Assembly: GCF_032586155.1 (NCBI RefSeq)
Contig: NZ_JAWHTC010000001.1
Coordinates: forward strand, 1,225,855 to 1,289,854
Direction of reading: 5' to 3'
DNA length: 64,000 nt
Source: JAWHTC01 sp032586155
Lineage (GTDB): Bacteria > Pseudomonadota > Alphaproteobacteria > Rhodobacterales > Rhodobacteraceae
Shown: piece after piece, positions 38,172 to 46,333 of the stretch
Position numbering within the stretch: position 1 is the first letter of the stretch
Layout of the letters: every line of letters starts with the position of its first letter
Translations under genes and position numbers: made by a program
Notes under the pieces: model-generated
What the model saw: the letters and a program-made list of their open reading frames with translations, nothing else
What the model was told of the DNA's origin: nothing
The model's database searches: none

Positions 38172-38792
38172 ATGGACGCGCCCGAGCAGCCGCAGCTCTA
38201 CCTCATCACTCCGCCCGAGATCGAACTCAGCCGTTTTCCCGATCAGTTGGGCGCGGTTCTCGATGCTGCGGAGATCGCCTGCGTCCGCCTGGCGCTCAGC
38301 AGTCATGACGAAGACACGCTCTGCCGCACGGCCGATGCGCTGCGTGAAGTGACCATCGCTCGCGACGTGGCATTGGTAATCGAGCGTCATATCCTGCTGG
38401 TGGAACGGCTGGGGCTTGACGGCGTGCACCTGACCGATGGTCCGCGTTCCGTACGCAAAGCGCGCAAGGAGTTGGGCCAGGACGCCATAGTCGGCGCATT
38501 CTGCGGCGCCTCGCGTCACGATGGAATGACAGCCGGTGAATCCGGTGCCGATTACATCAGCTTCGGCCCTGTCGGCGACACACCACTGGGTGATGGAACC
38601 GTGGCCGAACGCGACCTGTTTGAATGGTGGAGCGCGATGATCGAGGTTTCGGTGGTCGCTGAAGGCGCATTGGACGTCGAACTGGTGGCGACCCTCGCCC
38701 CGGTCACCGATTTCTTCGGTATCGGTGACGAGTTGTGGCTGGCCGACGACCCGGTTGCCACCCTCAAATCCCTGACTGCACCAATCGCGTAG
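38172..38792 (+). CDS. Divergent ThiE-like (thiamine phosphate synthase family) protein
   Basis: The 206-residue protein has the ThiE barrel outline: LYLITPPEIELSRFPDQL at the start, VHLTDGPRSVRKARKELG, GAFCGASRHDGMTAGESGADYISFGPVGDTP. True ThiE couples the thiazole and pyrimidine halves of thiamine. The characteristic phosphate loop is present (SFGPVGDTPLGDG) but atypical, and the substrate segments are poorly conserved, so thiamine synthesis is uncertain. GAGGAG stands before the ATG. It converges on olsA. Confidence 0.65.
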   Translation: MDAPEQPQLYLITPPEIELSRFPDQLGAVLDAAEIACVRLALSSHDEDTLCRTADALREVTIARDVALVIERHILLVERLGLDGVHLTDGPRSVRKARKELGQDAIVGAFCGASRHDGMTAGESGADYISFGPVGDTPLGDGTVAERDLFEWWSAMIEVSVVAEGALDVELVATLAPVTDFFGIGDELWLADDPVATLKSLTAPIA

Positions 38793-38810
38793 GGCGGGCT
38801 TCAGCCCGCC
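38793..38810. repeat. REP-like palindrome (copy 1)
   Basis: GGCGGGCT and AGCCCGCC form an eight-pair stem around TC, preceded by GTAG. It overlaps the stop codons of the convergent thiE-like and olsA genes and resembles copies at 42597 and 44799. Confidence 0.5.
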
Positions 38811-39625
38811 ACCTCCCGTTCCATCCCCGCCCGCACAGCCGCTTCACAGGCTGCCGCCAGCGGTTTGCGACCGGTAAAATCATCCACCTTCAGCGGGTCG
38901 TGATAGATCACCGTCACCGATCCCTGTCGGCGCGCGCAAAGCACCTGCCACAGATGCGGCGCAAAATCCATTTCGCCCCACCAGCCATAAAACCGCGGCT
39001 CCTGGTCTTCGGGCGCGCGATAAACCACCGTCACCGGCTGGATGTAAACCTCGTGCTCCAGATGTGGTGAGAAAAACGCCTGAAATAGCGTTGGTTTGAA
39101 AGGTAAAACCCGTTTTCCATCCGTCGAAGTCCCCTCAGGGAAAAACAACAGCTTATGGCCCGCCAACAGCCGACTTTCGAACACCGCCTGCTGTGCCTTG
39201 GCCTCGCGCGGATTTCGGTTGATGAACACCGTGCCGGTCGCCTTGGCCAGCCAACCGATCCCGGGCCACTTCGCCACCTCGGATTTCGACACGAAATAGG
39301 CCCGTTTGCGGGCATTGAGCACGAAAATGTCCAGCCACGAGCCATGATTGGCAACCACCGTGCCGTGCAGATCCATCCGCTTGCCCTTCGCGTGATAGGC
39401 TATCCCCATAACCTTGAGCGTCCCGGCGCAGACGCCCTGCGGAATCCACGGTGTCCAGGGTCGGTGCAGCCCATAGATGGGCCGCTCGACCAGCCGCACC
39501 AGGATCAACACAAACAGCCCACCAAAGATCAGAACAACCAGGGTCAACCCCTTGATTAGCCCGCGCAGACGGTCGATTAGACCGAACTCGGGCTTCTCCG
39601 GATATTCCCCCTCTTCCCACAGCAT
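38801..39625 (-). CDS. olsA: Acyltransferase OlsA (PlsC-like)
   Basis: The 274-residue acyltransferase has the HX4D active motif in VVANHGSWLDIFVL, FFPEGTSTDGKRVLPF as the second motif, and two N-terminal hydrophobic helices. Next to OlsB it is best read as OlsA, which acylates lyso-ornithine lipid in the membrane; a PlsC role in phosphatidic acid synthesis is the alternative. The start at 39625 shares one base with the olsB stop (TGATG), so the pair is coupled. Confidence 0.8.
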   Translation of the reverse strand: MLWEEGEYPEKPEFGLIDRLRGLIKGLTLVVLIFGGLFVLILVRLVERPIYGLHRPWTPWIPQGVCAGTLKVMGIAYHAKGKRMDLHGTVVANHGSWLDIFVLNARKRAYFVSKSEVAKWPGIGWLAKATGTVFINRNPREAKAQQAVFESRLLAGHKLLFFPEGTSTDGKRVLPFKPTLFQAFFSPHLEHEVYIQPVTVVYRAPEDQEPRFYGWWGEMDFAPHLWQVLCARRQGSVTVIYHDPLKVDDFTGRKPLAAACEAAVRAGMEREVAG

Positions 39626-40398
39626 CACACGCCACGCCCCCGGTAAATACTGCGGCTCTTGGCATTCATCTTCGCGGTATCCATGACCAGGCAAATGTCG
39701 GTGGTGTTGAAATCGTGATCGATAAAGGCCCCTTCACCCACAACACCGCCCAATCGCAGATAGGCCTTGATCAATGCCGGCACCTGCAGCATCGCCGCCC
39801 GGCGGTCCAAATCCGCCTCATGCACCAAGTCCATCGGCTGAAACACCTTCGAGCGCACCCGCAGCCCCTCGGGCGCCAAGTGGCGATGGTGCAGCAAGGA
39901 CATAGGGTGTGCCAGCGCCTGAACGTCGGTGCCATGAAAGCTGGCAACGCCAAACAGGACCTCGACACCGTGTTCGGCAACGTAATCCGCCAGCCCGTTC
40001 CATAGGTGATACATTGCTGCCCCACCACGATACTCCGGCAGCAAACACGACCTGCCCAACTCCAACAGGATTCGGCCACTGGCGACCAGTGGTGCCAGGT
40101 CATATTCATCCGCCGAATAGAATTGCCCGGCGGCCTTTGCATGATGACTCTGCATCAACCGATACACCCCCACCACTGGTCCCGCCGTGCGGGTATGATC
40201 CAACAACAGCAAGTGATCGGAATGATCGTCAAACCGGTCCCGCTCCAGCCGCGCGTCGTGATCGACCATCGCGCCGGTGCTGCCCAGCTCCTCGACAAAA
40301 ACGGCATAGCGCAGCCTCTGGGCCGCCCGCACATCCTGCGCGCTTTGCGCCAACCGCACCTCGAATTGCGGCTCTGCCTTATCCCCATGCTCTGCCAT
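39625..40398 (-). CDS. olsB: L-ornithine N-acyltransferase OlsB
   Basis: OlsB transfers a 3-hydroxyacyl group from ACP to ornithine, the first step of ornithine-lipid synthesis. The 257-residue protein matches the OlsB/hemolysin-like GNAT: RLRYAVFVEELG at the start, GRILLELGRSCLLPEYRGGAAMYHLWNGL (acyl-binding loop), and the C-terminal TDICLVMDTAKM. It precedes olsA in the same transcript. Confidence 0.88.
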   Translation of the reverse strand: MAEHGDKAEPQFEVRLAQSAQDVRAAQRLRYAVFVEELGSTGAMVDHDARLERDRFDDHSDHLLLLDHTRTAGPVVGVYRLMQSHHAKAAGQFYSADEYDLAPLVASGRILLELGRSCLLPEYRGGAAMYHLWNGLADYVAEHGVEVLFGVASFHGTDVQALAHPMSLLHHRHLAPEGLRVRSKVFQPMDLVHEADLDRRAAMLQVPALIKAYLRLGGVVGEGAFIDHDFNTTDICLVMDTAKMNAKSRSIYRGRGV

Positions 40399-40467
40399 GG
40401 CGCGGTTTTAAGCCGCTTCACTCCCCCGCGCAAGAAAGGTTAAATCCCGTTAACCTTTTGATAACTT

Positions 40468-40653
40468 TCAGCCGTCATCAAAGACGGGAAGCAGCGCGAT
40501 GCGCGTCCCGTCGATCACCACCTTGCCCACCTCCGGGAAGTTCGCAGTGATCTTGCCGCCGATGTTGGATTGTACCTGTCCGGTGCCCCAATCCGGTTGA
40601 TCAGGGTGGCGCACACGCATGCCGGGTGTCAGTATCGTGTTGACGTTATCCAT
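40468..40653 (-). CDS. DUF3553 small protein (61 residues)
   Basis: This short protein reads LTPGMRVRHPDQPDWGTGQVQSN...GKITANFPEVGKVVIDG, the full DUF3553 domain, which has an SH3-like beta fold. Function unknown. It is divergent from chpT, whose ATG is 24 bases away, and sits 69 bases after the olsB start region on the same strand as olsB. Confidence 0.88.
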   Translation of the reverse strand: MDNVNTILTPGMRVRHPDQPDWGTGQVQSNIGGKITANFPEVGKVVIDGTRIALLPVFDDG

Positions 40654-40677
40654 ATATCCTCAAGACCGGAGTCGAAG

Positions 40678-41277
40678 ATGACCCAATCCCCCCTTACGAT
40701 TGCCACGCTTGTCGGCTCGCGTATCTGCCACGACCTGATAAGCCCGGTCGGCGCCATTCACAACGGGATCGAGCTGATCTCGATCGCCGGCCCCATCGAC
40801 AGCCCCGAACTGACTCTGATCGCCGACAGCGTGACCAATGCCGCGTCCCGGATCAAGTTCTTTCGCGTCGCCTTCGGCAACACGGTAGGCGAACAGATGG
40901 TCGGTGCCCCTGAGGCCGCCAAGACCGCAGCCGATGCCTTCGCCGGAGGGCGTTCCGCAGTCAACTGGCAAGCCAATGGCGATCTGCCCCGCGCCGAGGT
41001 GCAGGCCGCCTATCTCGCCGTTCTCTGCATCGAAAGCGCGTTGCACCGCGGCGGCACCATCACGGTAACTGGTGACGATCATGGCATACGCGTGACCGGA
41101 GAAGGCGGCCGGGTCGCCTGCGAACCCGAGCTCTGGCAGCCGCTGGCTACCGGCGAAGTCCCCGAAGGGCTTCGGCCGGCGCATGTGCAGTTCGCCCTGC
41201 TAGTCATGGCGGTGGCCGAACTTGGCCGCACGCTTTCCACCGCAACCCGCGAAACCGACGTGTCGATTTCCTTTTAG
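40678..41277 (+). CDS. chpT: Histidine phosphotransferase ChpT
   Basis: ChpT passes phosphate from CckA to CtrA (and to CpdR) in the alphaproteobacterial cell-cycle and motility phosphorelay. The 199-residue protein has the HisKA-like dimerisation start LVGSRICHDLISPVGAIHNGIELI, in which His (residue 16) is the phosphoacceptor, and a degenerate ATP-domain-like remainder. The ATG at 40678 fits the family; the frame extends to 40570 without sense. Its stop overlaps the stop codon of the convergent proA by three bases. Confidence 0.9.
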   Translation: MTQSPLTIATLVGSRICHDLISPVGAIHNGIELISIAGPIDSPELTLIADSVTNAASRIKFFRVAFGNTVGEQMVGAPEAAKTAADAFAGGRSAVNWQANGDLPRAEVQAAYLAVLCIESALHRGGTITVTGDDHGIRVTGEGGRVACEPELWQPLATGEVPEGLRPAHVQFALLVMAVAELGRTLSTATRETDVSISF

Positions 41278-42539
41278 GCGCGCACCGTCCCGTCCCCTTC
41301 AACGATATATTTGAAGCTCGTCAGTTGTGCCGCACCCACTGGCCCGCGAGCATGCATCTTGCCGGTAGCAATACCGATTTCCGCGCCCATGCCGAACTCG
41401 CCGCCATCCGCAAACTGTGTCGAGGCATTACGCATCAGGATCGCAGAATCGAGCCGTTCAAAGAACCGCGCGGCGCTGGCGTCATCCTCGGTGATGATGC
41501 AATCCGTGTGATCCGAACCGTATTGCCGGATATGGGCAATTGCGCCATCCACGTCCGGAACGACCTTCGCCGCGATATCCATATCGAGGTATTCCCGGCC
41601 CCAGTCGTTCTGGCTGGCGGCCACGGTGCCCTTGATCTTCTTCAGGGTTTCGTCGGCATGCACCGTCACCCCGGCGTCGATTAACGCCCGGATTACGCCC
41701 TGCCCCACGGTATCCACCACGCTTTCATGCACCAGCAGACATTCGGCGGCGCCACAAATGCCGGTGCGACGCGTCTTGGCATTCATCACCACATTGAGCG
41801 CCTTGACCGGATCGGCAGCGGCATCGAGATAGACATGTACGATGCCTTCGAGATGAGCAAAGACCGGCACCCGCGCCTCGCGCTGTACGAGGCCCACCAA
41901 TCCCTTGCCTCCACGCGGCACGATCACGTCGATATAATCGGTCATGGTTAAGAGTTCCTTAACCGCCTCGCGATCCCGCGTCGGCACCAATTGGATTGCG
42001 TTTTCAGGCAAGCCTGCGGATTTCAGCCCGTCCACCAGGCAGGAATGGATCGCACCCGCGGAATGGAAGCTTTCCGAACCACCGCGCAGGATCACCGCAT
42101 TTCCCGATTTAAGGCACAGCGCCCCTGCATCCGCCGTCACGTTGGGGCGGCTTTCATAGATCACCCCGATCACGCCAAGCGGCGTGCGCACCCGCTTGAT
42201 ATGCAGTCCCGTCGGCCGATCCCATTCGGCCATGACCTCGCCCACCGGATCTGGCTGTTCGGCCACGGCGCGCAAACCATCAACCATACCCTGAATGCGG
42301 TCCTCGTCCAGCATCAACCGGTCCATCATCGCCGGGCTCAACCCCTTGTCCGCGCCATAAGCGAGGTCTTTTTTGTTGGCCTCGATAATCTCGGCACGCC
42401 GGGCCCAGACAGCCTCGGCGGCACCAACCAACGCGGCGTGCTTGCGTTCGGCACTGGCAAAACCCAGCTCGGCAGCAGCGGCCTTGGCCTCTGCACCAAG
42501 CTTCTGCATCACCGTGTGAATCTCCGTGTTCTCAGCCAT
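41274..42539 (-). CDS. proA: Gamma-glutamyl phosphate reductase
   Basis: ProA reduces gamma-glutamyl phosphate to the semialdehyde in proline synthesis. The 421 residues contain VRTPLGVIGVIYESRPNVTADA, the catalytic cysteine in TRRTGICGAAECLL and the C-terminal FGMGAEIGIATGKMHARGPVG. The ATG at 42539 is family-typical; a longer frame reaches 42605. It is separated from proB by a REP-like palindrome. Confidence 0.95.
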   Translation of the reverse strand: MAENTEIHTVMQKLGAEAKAAAAELGFASAERKHAALVGAAEAVWARRAEIIEANKKDLAYGADKGLSPAMMDRLMLDEDRIQGMVDGLRAVAEQPDPVGEVMAEWDRPTGLHIKRVRTPLGVIGVIYESRPNVTADAGALCLKSGNAVILRGGSESFHSAGAIHSCLVDGLKSAGLPENAIQLVPTRDREAVKELLTMTDYIDVIVPRGGKGLVGLVQREARVPVFAHLEGIVHVYLDAAADPVKALNVVMNAKTRRTGICGAAECLLVHESVVDTVGQGVIRALIDAGVTVHADETLKKIKGTVAASQNDWGREYLDMDIAAKVVPDVDGAIAHIRQYGSDHTDCIITEDDASAARFFERLDSAILMRNASTQFADGGEFGMGAEIGIATGKMHARGPVGAAQLTSFKYIVEGDGTVRA

Positions 42540-42596
42540 GTTTTCAACTCCTCGTCGGTCGTATTGACCCGTCTTGCACAATTTCGACCCTTGTAG

Positions 42597-42616
42597 GGTG
42601 CGCATTCATGCGCACC
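42597..42616. repeat. REP-like palindrome (copy 2)
   Basis: GGTGCGCA and TGCGCACC pair over eight bases around TTCA, preceded by TGTAG, between proB and proA. It resembles the copies at 38793 and 44799. Confidence 0.5.
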
Positions 42617-42625
42617 GTGATCCAC

Positions 42626-43732
42626 TCACAGCGCCATATCGTCCCGATGGATCAGCGCGGCGCGCCCTGGATAGCCCAAACAGCCCTCAATTTCTTCGCT
42701 GCGCCGCCCTTTGATCTTGTTCGCCTCGGCAGATGTATAGCGGCTCAGCCCCTGGCCGAGCTTGTGGCCGTGATCATCGAGGATCTCTACCGGGTCGCCC
42801 CTGCCAAAAGCCCCTGTCACCATCGCCACGCCCGCCGGCAACAACGAGGTGCCGCGTTTCAATGCCCGTGCAGCCCCGGCATCGACGCTGATCGCGCCTT
42901 TGGGTTTCATTGACGCGATCCAGCGTTTGCGCGCCACATGCGGGTCCCCCTGCGCCAGGAACCATGTTGCCGGCGCACCATTTTCCAGCGCCTTCAGGGG
43001 ATTAAGCGGCATACCTTCGGTGATCGCCATGGCGCAGCCAGCGCTGGTCGCGGTCTTCCCGGCCATCAGCTTGGTCTTCATCCCTCCCTTGGAAAGACCG
43101 GATCCGGCATCGCCCGCCATCGCCTCGATCTCGGGGGTGATGCGTTCGATTACGTCATAGCGTTTGGCATTCGTGTCCTCGGTGGGATTGGCCGAATAGA
43201 ACCCGTCGACGTCGCTGAGAAGGATCAACTGATCGGCCTCAACCGTCACCGCCACCTGCGCGGCCAGCCGGTCATTGTCTCCGTATCGGATTTCATCGGT
43301 CGCCACGGTGTCGTTTTCATTGACGATCGGCACCACGCCCAGCCGCAACAGTTGTTCCAGCGTCGCCCGGGAATTGAGATACCGCCGCCGATCCGCTGAA
43401 TCCTCAAGCGTCACCAGAACCTGCGCCGTGGTGATCCCGTAAGGCGCCAGGGCCTCTTCATAAGCCCGTGCCAACCGGATTTGTCCGACGGCAGCCGCCG
43501 CCTGCGCCTGCTCCAGTGGCAATTCCACCATCGGAAGGCCCAGCACACCACGACCAAGGGCAATCGAGCCAGAGGAGACGAGAACCACGTCCTTGCCCAT
43601 CTGCTTGAGCCAGGCCACATCCGTTGCCAGGGATTTCAACCAGTCCGCCTTGAATCCACCGCTTTCCTTGTCGACCAGAAGCGCCGAGCCGATCTTGATC
43701 ACCAGACGTTTTGCATCTGTCACGGACGCCAC
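42626..43732 (-). CDS. proB: Glutamate 5-kinase
   Basis: ProB phosphorylates glutamate as the first step to proline. The 368 residues have the amino-acid-kinase part (RLVIKIGSALLVDKE, VLVSSGSIALGRG, GDNDRLAAQVA, GSGLSKGGMKTKL) and a C-terminal PUA domain (KRGTSLLPAGV to DDMAL), as in full-length enzymes. Its start overlaps the obg end by 13 bases. Feedback by proline is expected from the family. Confidence 0.95.
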   Translation of the reverse strand: MASVTDAKRLVIKIGSALLVDKESGGFKADWLKSLATDVAWLKQMGKDVVLVSSGSIALGRGVLGLPMVELPLEQAQAAAAVGQIRLARAYEEALAPYGITTAQVLVTLEDSADRRRYLNSRATLEQLLRLGVVPIVNENDTVATDEIRYGDNDRLAAQVAVTVEADQLILLSDVDGFYSANPTEDTNAKRYDVIERITPEIEAMAGDAGSGLSKGGMKTKLMAGKTATSAGCAMAITEGMPLNPLKALENGAPATWFLAQGDPHVARKRWIASMKPKGAISVDAGAARALKRGTSLLPAGVAMVTGAFGRGDPVEILDDHGHKLGQGLSRYTSAEANKIKGRRSEEIEGCLGYPGRAALIHRDDMAL

Positions 43733-44757
43733 GGTTGCGCCTCCTCCCCGGCCTGTTTGAAACGCAGCCGGTCATCTTCGATCTCGCCGCGTACGGCGCG
43801 CAGAACTTCGGTCAGACCTTCGCGCGACACGCCCGACATTGCCAATACCGGCCCTCCACAGGCCTCCTGCAGCTCAGCCATGGCCTCTTCGCGGGCGTCC
43901 TCGTCCAGCGCGTCAACCTTGTTCAGCGCCGTCACCCGCGGTTTGTCGGCCAGATGGCCGCCATAAGCCTCAAGCTCACCAATGATGGTGTGGTAATCCT
44001 CGGCAATCGTCTCGCTGGTGCCGTCCACCAGATGCAGCAGCACCGAACAGCGCTCCACGTGACCCAGGAACCGATCCCCGATCCCCTTGCCCTCATGCGC
44101 CCCGGCTATCAGGCCCGGAATATCGGCTATCACGAACTCTGCCCCATCGACGCCGACAACCCCGAGATTGGGATGCAGCGTGGTAAATGGATAATCGGCG
44201 ATCTTGGGCCGCGCATTCGACGTGGCTGCCAGGAAGGTCGACTTGCCCGCATTTGGCAGGCCCAAAAGCCCCGCGTCGGCAATCAGTTTCAGCCGCAGCC
44301 ACAGGGTCCGGTCTACTCCCTCAAGGCCCGGATTAGCCCTGCGCGGGGCCTGGTTGGTGGCTGATTTGAAATGCAAGTTACCGAACCCGCCATTGCCGCC
44401 CTTGGCCAGCAAAACCCGCTGCCCCACTTCGGTAATGTCGGCGATTACCGTTTCCTGGTCCTCGTCCAGAATCTCGGTCCCCACCGGCACGCGCAGAACG
44501 ATGTCATCACCATCCTTGCCGGTGCGCTGCTTACCCATGCCGGGCACCCCGTTCTTGGCAAAGAAATGTTGCTGATAGCGGAAATCGATCAGCGTGTTCA
44601 GCCCCTCGACCGCCTCGGCCCAGACATCACCGCCGCGGCCGCCATCGCCGCCATCGGGGCCACCGTATTCGATGTACTTTTCACGCCGGAAGCTGATGCA
44701 CCCGTTACCGCCCGCACCCGAGCGAATGTAAACCTTGGCCAGATCGAGAAATTTCAT
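43720..44757 (-). CDS. obgE: Obg/CgtA GTPase
   Basis: Obg binds the 50S subunit and is needed for ribosome maturation. The 345 residues have the glycine-rich Obg domain (AKVYIRSGAGGNGCISFRREKY, GGDGGRGGDVW) and the G domain with GLPNAGKSTFL, DIPGLIAGAHEGKGIG, and NKVDAL. A short tail ends the protein rather than a long OCT extension. It is upstream of proB in the same transcript. Confidence 0.95.
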   Translation of the reverse strand: MKFLDLAKVYIRSGAGGNGCISFRREKYIEYGGPDGGDGGRGGDVWAEAVEGLNTLIDFRYQQHFFAKNGVPGMGKQRTGKDGDDIVLRVPVGTEILDEDQETVIADITEVGQRVLLAKGGNGGFGNLHFKSATNQAPRRANPGLEGVDRTLWLRLKLIADAGLLGLPNAGKSTFLAATSNARPKIADYPFTTLHPNLGVVGVDGAEFVIADIPGLIAGAHEGKGIGDRFLGHVERCSVLLHLVDGTSETIAEDYHTIIGELEAYGGHLADKPRVTALNKVDALDEDAREEAMAELQEACGGPVLAMSGVSREGLTEVLRAVRGEIEDDRLRFKQAGEEAQPWRP

Positions 44758-44798
44758 GTCGTCCTCTTAGGCCTGCGGCCCGGTCATCGCAACCGTAG

Positions 44799-44817
44799 GG
44801 TGGGCAATCTGCCCACC
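44799..44817. repeat. REP-like palindrome (copy 3)
   Basis: GGTGGGCA and TGCCCACC pair over eight bases around ATC, with GTAG before it, between the obg start and the end of the GNAT gene. Confidence 0.5.
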
Positions 44818-44822
44818 CAGGG

Positions 44823-45359
44823 TCAACATTTCAAACTATAGGTCCAGGTGGGCACGTTTGCAGCGCGCGCCACCGAATGAGTTTCCGCATCGCCCAGGTA
44901 CTGGAACCCCTGGTTGGTCAGCACCCGCGCCGACGCCGGGTTGTCCTGAAAAACGCTGGCAAAGATCGTGTCACAGCCCTGAGGGTTGGCCTCGATCATC
45001 GCGGCAACCGCCTCTTGCGCTAACCCCGCGTTCCAAAATGCCGGTGCCACCCAATAGCCGATTTCGGACTGTTTGAGGTCAATCCGCTTGAGACCGATGA
45101 TCCCCATGACCTCATGGCCCTGTGACTTGGACCCATCCATCGCCCAGACATCCTCGATCCGGTCTTCGGATTGGGCCCTTCGGATGAAATCCTCGCTCGC
45201 TCCGGGCGGCATCGGGTGCGGTATGGCCGTGGTATTCTTGGCCACGCGTGCGTTACCGCCATAAAGCTCGATCAACCCCTGATCCGAGGCCCGAAGGGGA
45301 CGCAGATCGAAACGCTCGGTTTCAATGACCGGCTGATTTATTACTTTTTCCAACATCAT
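44823..45359 (-). CDS. GNAT acetyltransferase (RimJ/RimL-like)
   Basis: The 178-residue protein has the N-terminal ETERFDLRPLRASD, the acetyl-CoA loop IGYWVAPAFWNAGLAQEAV and the late NPASARVLTNQGFQYLG, typical of ribosomal-protein or small-molecule acetyltransferases of the Acetyltransf_3 group. A long upstream frame to 45761 lies within lysE and is not used. The start at 45359 overlaps the lysE stop (ATGA). Confidence 0.85.
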   Translation of the reverse strand: MMLEKVINQPVIETERFDLRPLRASDQGLIELYGGNARVAKNTTAIPHPMPPGASEDFIRRAQSEDRIEDVWAMDGSKSQGHEVMGIIGLKRIDLKQSEIGYWVAPAFWNAGLAQEAVAAMIEANPQGCDTIFASVFQDNPASARVLTNQGFQYLGDAETHSVARAANVPTWTYSLKC

Positions 45360-45964
45360 AGCGCTTTTTCTCCTCCAAAAAGCACGAACAGGACAGACGC
45401 AACCGTCAATGACGCCAACGTCCACATCAAGTATTTCTCGGCCGGCGTACCAGCCACGAGATGAGCGATCCGGTCTCCTCCAAAAGTCCAGATCGGGTGC
45501 AGGATCAACTGCAATGACAACAAGCAAATGGCAATGGTCGCCGTCGCCTGCAAGACCGGAGTGCCGGGACTCACGAAACTGGTAAATCCCGTGACAATCA
45601 TCGCCCAGGCCTTGGGGTTCAGCGGGTGCACCAGCAGCCCGGCCAGAAACCCGGGTGCGTCGTCTGCATGTCCGCCGGGTTTCAATTCCAGGTTCGCCAC
45701 TTTCCAAGCCAACCAGCAGATATAGGCGACACAAGCCCATTTTAGCGCAGTGAACAACCACGGCACGCTTTCTGCCAGCCCCATAAGGCCGAAACCGATG
45801 GGCCAGATGATGAGCTGTTTGCCAAGTGCCACGCCGGCCACGAACGGCAGTGCGGCGCGGAAACCAAACCGCGCGCCTGTCGCCATCAATGCCATGTTCG
45901 CCGGGCCGGGGGTACCGACCTGGGACGCGCCAAAGGCAAGAAATGAAACGACTGCGACAGCCAC
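45356..45964 (-). CDS. LysE family translocator
   Basis: The 202-residue protein has six hydrophobic helices and the N-terminal family block FGASQVGTPGPANMALMATGARFGFRAALPFV, which marks LysE/RhtB amino-acid exporters. The substrate is not deducible. It starts directly after the rpmA terminator and is coupled to the GNAT gene by a four-base overlap. Confidence 0.85.
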   Translation of the reverse strand: MAVAVVSFLAFGASQVGTPGPANMALMATGARFGFRAALPFVAGVALGKQLIIWPIGFGLMGLAESVPWLFTALKWACVAYICWLAWKVANLELKPGGHADDAPGFLAGLLVHPLNPKAWAMIVTGFTSFVSPGTPVLQATATIAICLLSLQLILHPIWTFGGDRIAHLVAGTPAEKYLMWTLASLTVASVLFVLFGGEKAL

Positions 45965-45980
45965 GTTCGGCTACTCCTGA

Positions 45981-46015
45981 AATAAGAAAGGGGACCGGCT
46001 TTCCAGCCGATCCCC
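45981..46015 (-). terminator. Terminator of the rplU-rpmA operon
   Basis: On the minus strand GGGGATCGGCT pairs with AGCCGGTCCCC (one mismatch) around GGAA, followed by TTTCTTATTT. It closes the ribosomal operon just before lysE. Confidence 0.75.
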
Positions 46016-46042
46016 CTATATTCTCATAACCTTAAGGTCGGC

Positions 46043-46312
46043 TTATTCTGCGGCCTCCGCCACTGGAAGGACCGAAATAAAGGTGCGGCCCTTGAGGCCC
46101 TTGTGGAACTTCACGTTGCCGTCGGCGGTTGCAAAGATGGTGTGATCTTTGCCCATGCCAACGCCTTCGCCCGGCCACATCTTGGTGCCGCGCTGACGCA
46201 GGATGATGTTGCCCGGGATGACCGCTTCGCCACCGTATTTCTTGACGCCAAGGCGACGACCGGCTGAGTCGCGGCCGTTGCGGGAGCTACCGCCAGCTTT
46301 CTTGTGTGCCAT
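46043..46312 (-). CDS. rpmA: 50S ribosomal protein L27
   Basis: The 89-residue protein starts AHKKAGGSSRNGRDSAGRRLG, the L27 signature whose N-terminal tail reaches the peptidyl-transferase centre. The length is typical. It follows rplU by 21 bases, as in most bacteria. Confidence 0.98.
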   Translation of the reverse strand: MAHKKAGGSSRNGRDSAGRRLGVKKYGGEAVIPGNIILRQRGTKMWPGEGVGMGKDHTIFATADGNVKFHKGLKGRTFISVLPVAEAAE

Positions 46313-46333
46313 ATCGCTTCTCCTATTCCGGTC

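Noticed and set aside
40435..40458. AAAGGTTAA-6-TTAACCTTT hairpin near chpT, possible CtrA site
   Set aside because: CtrA sites need TTAA-N7-TTAA; here the spacing is six. It may be only a hairpin after the DUF3553 gene.
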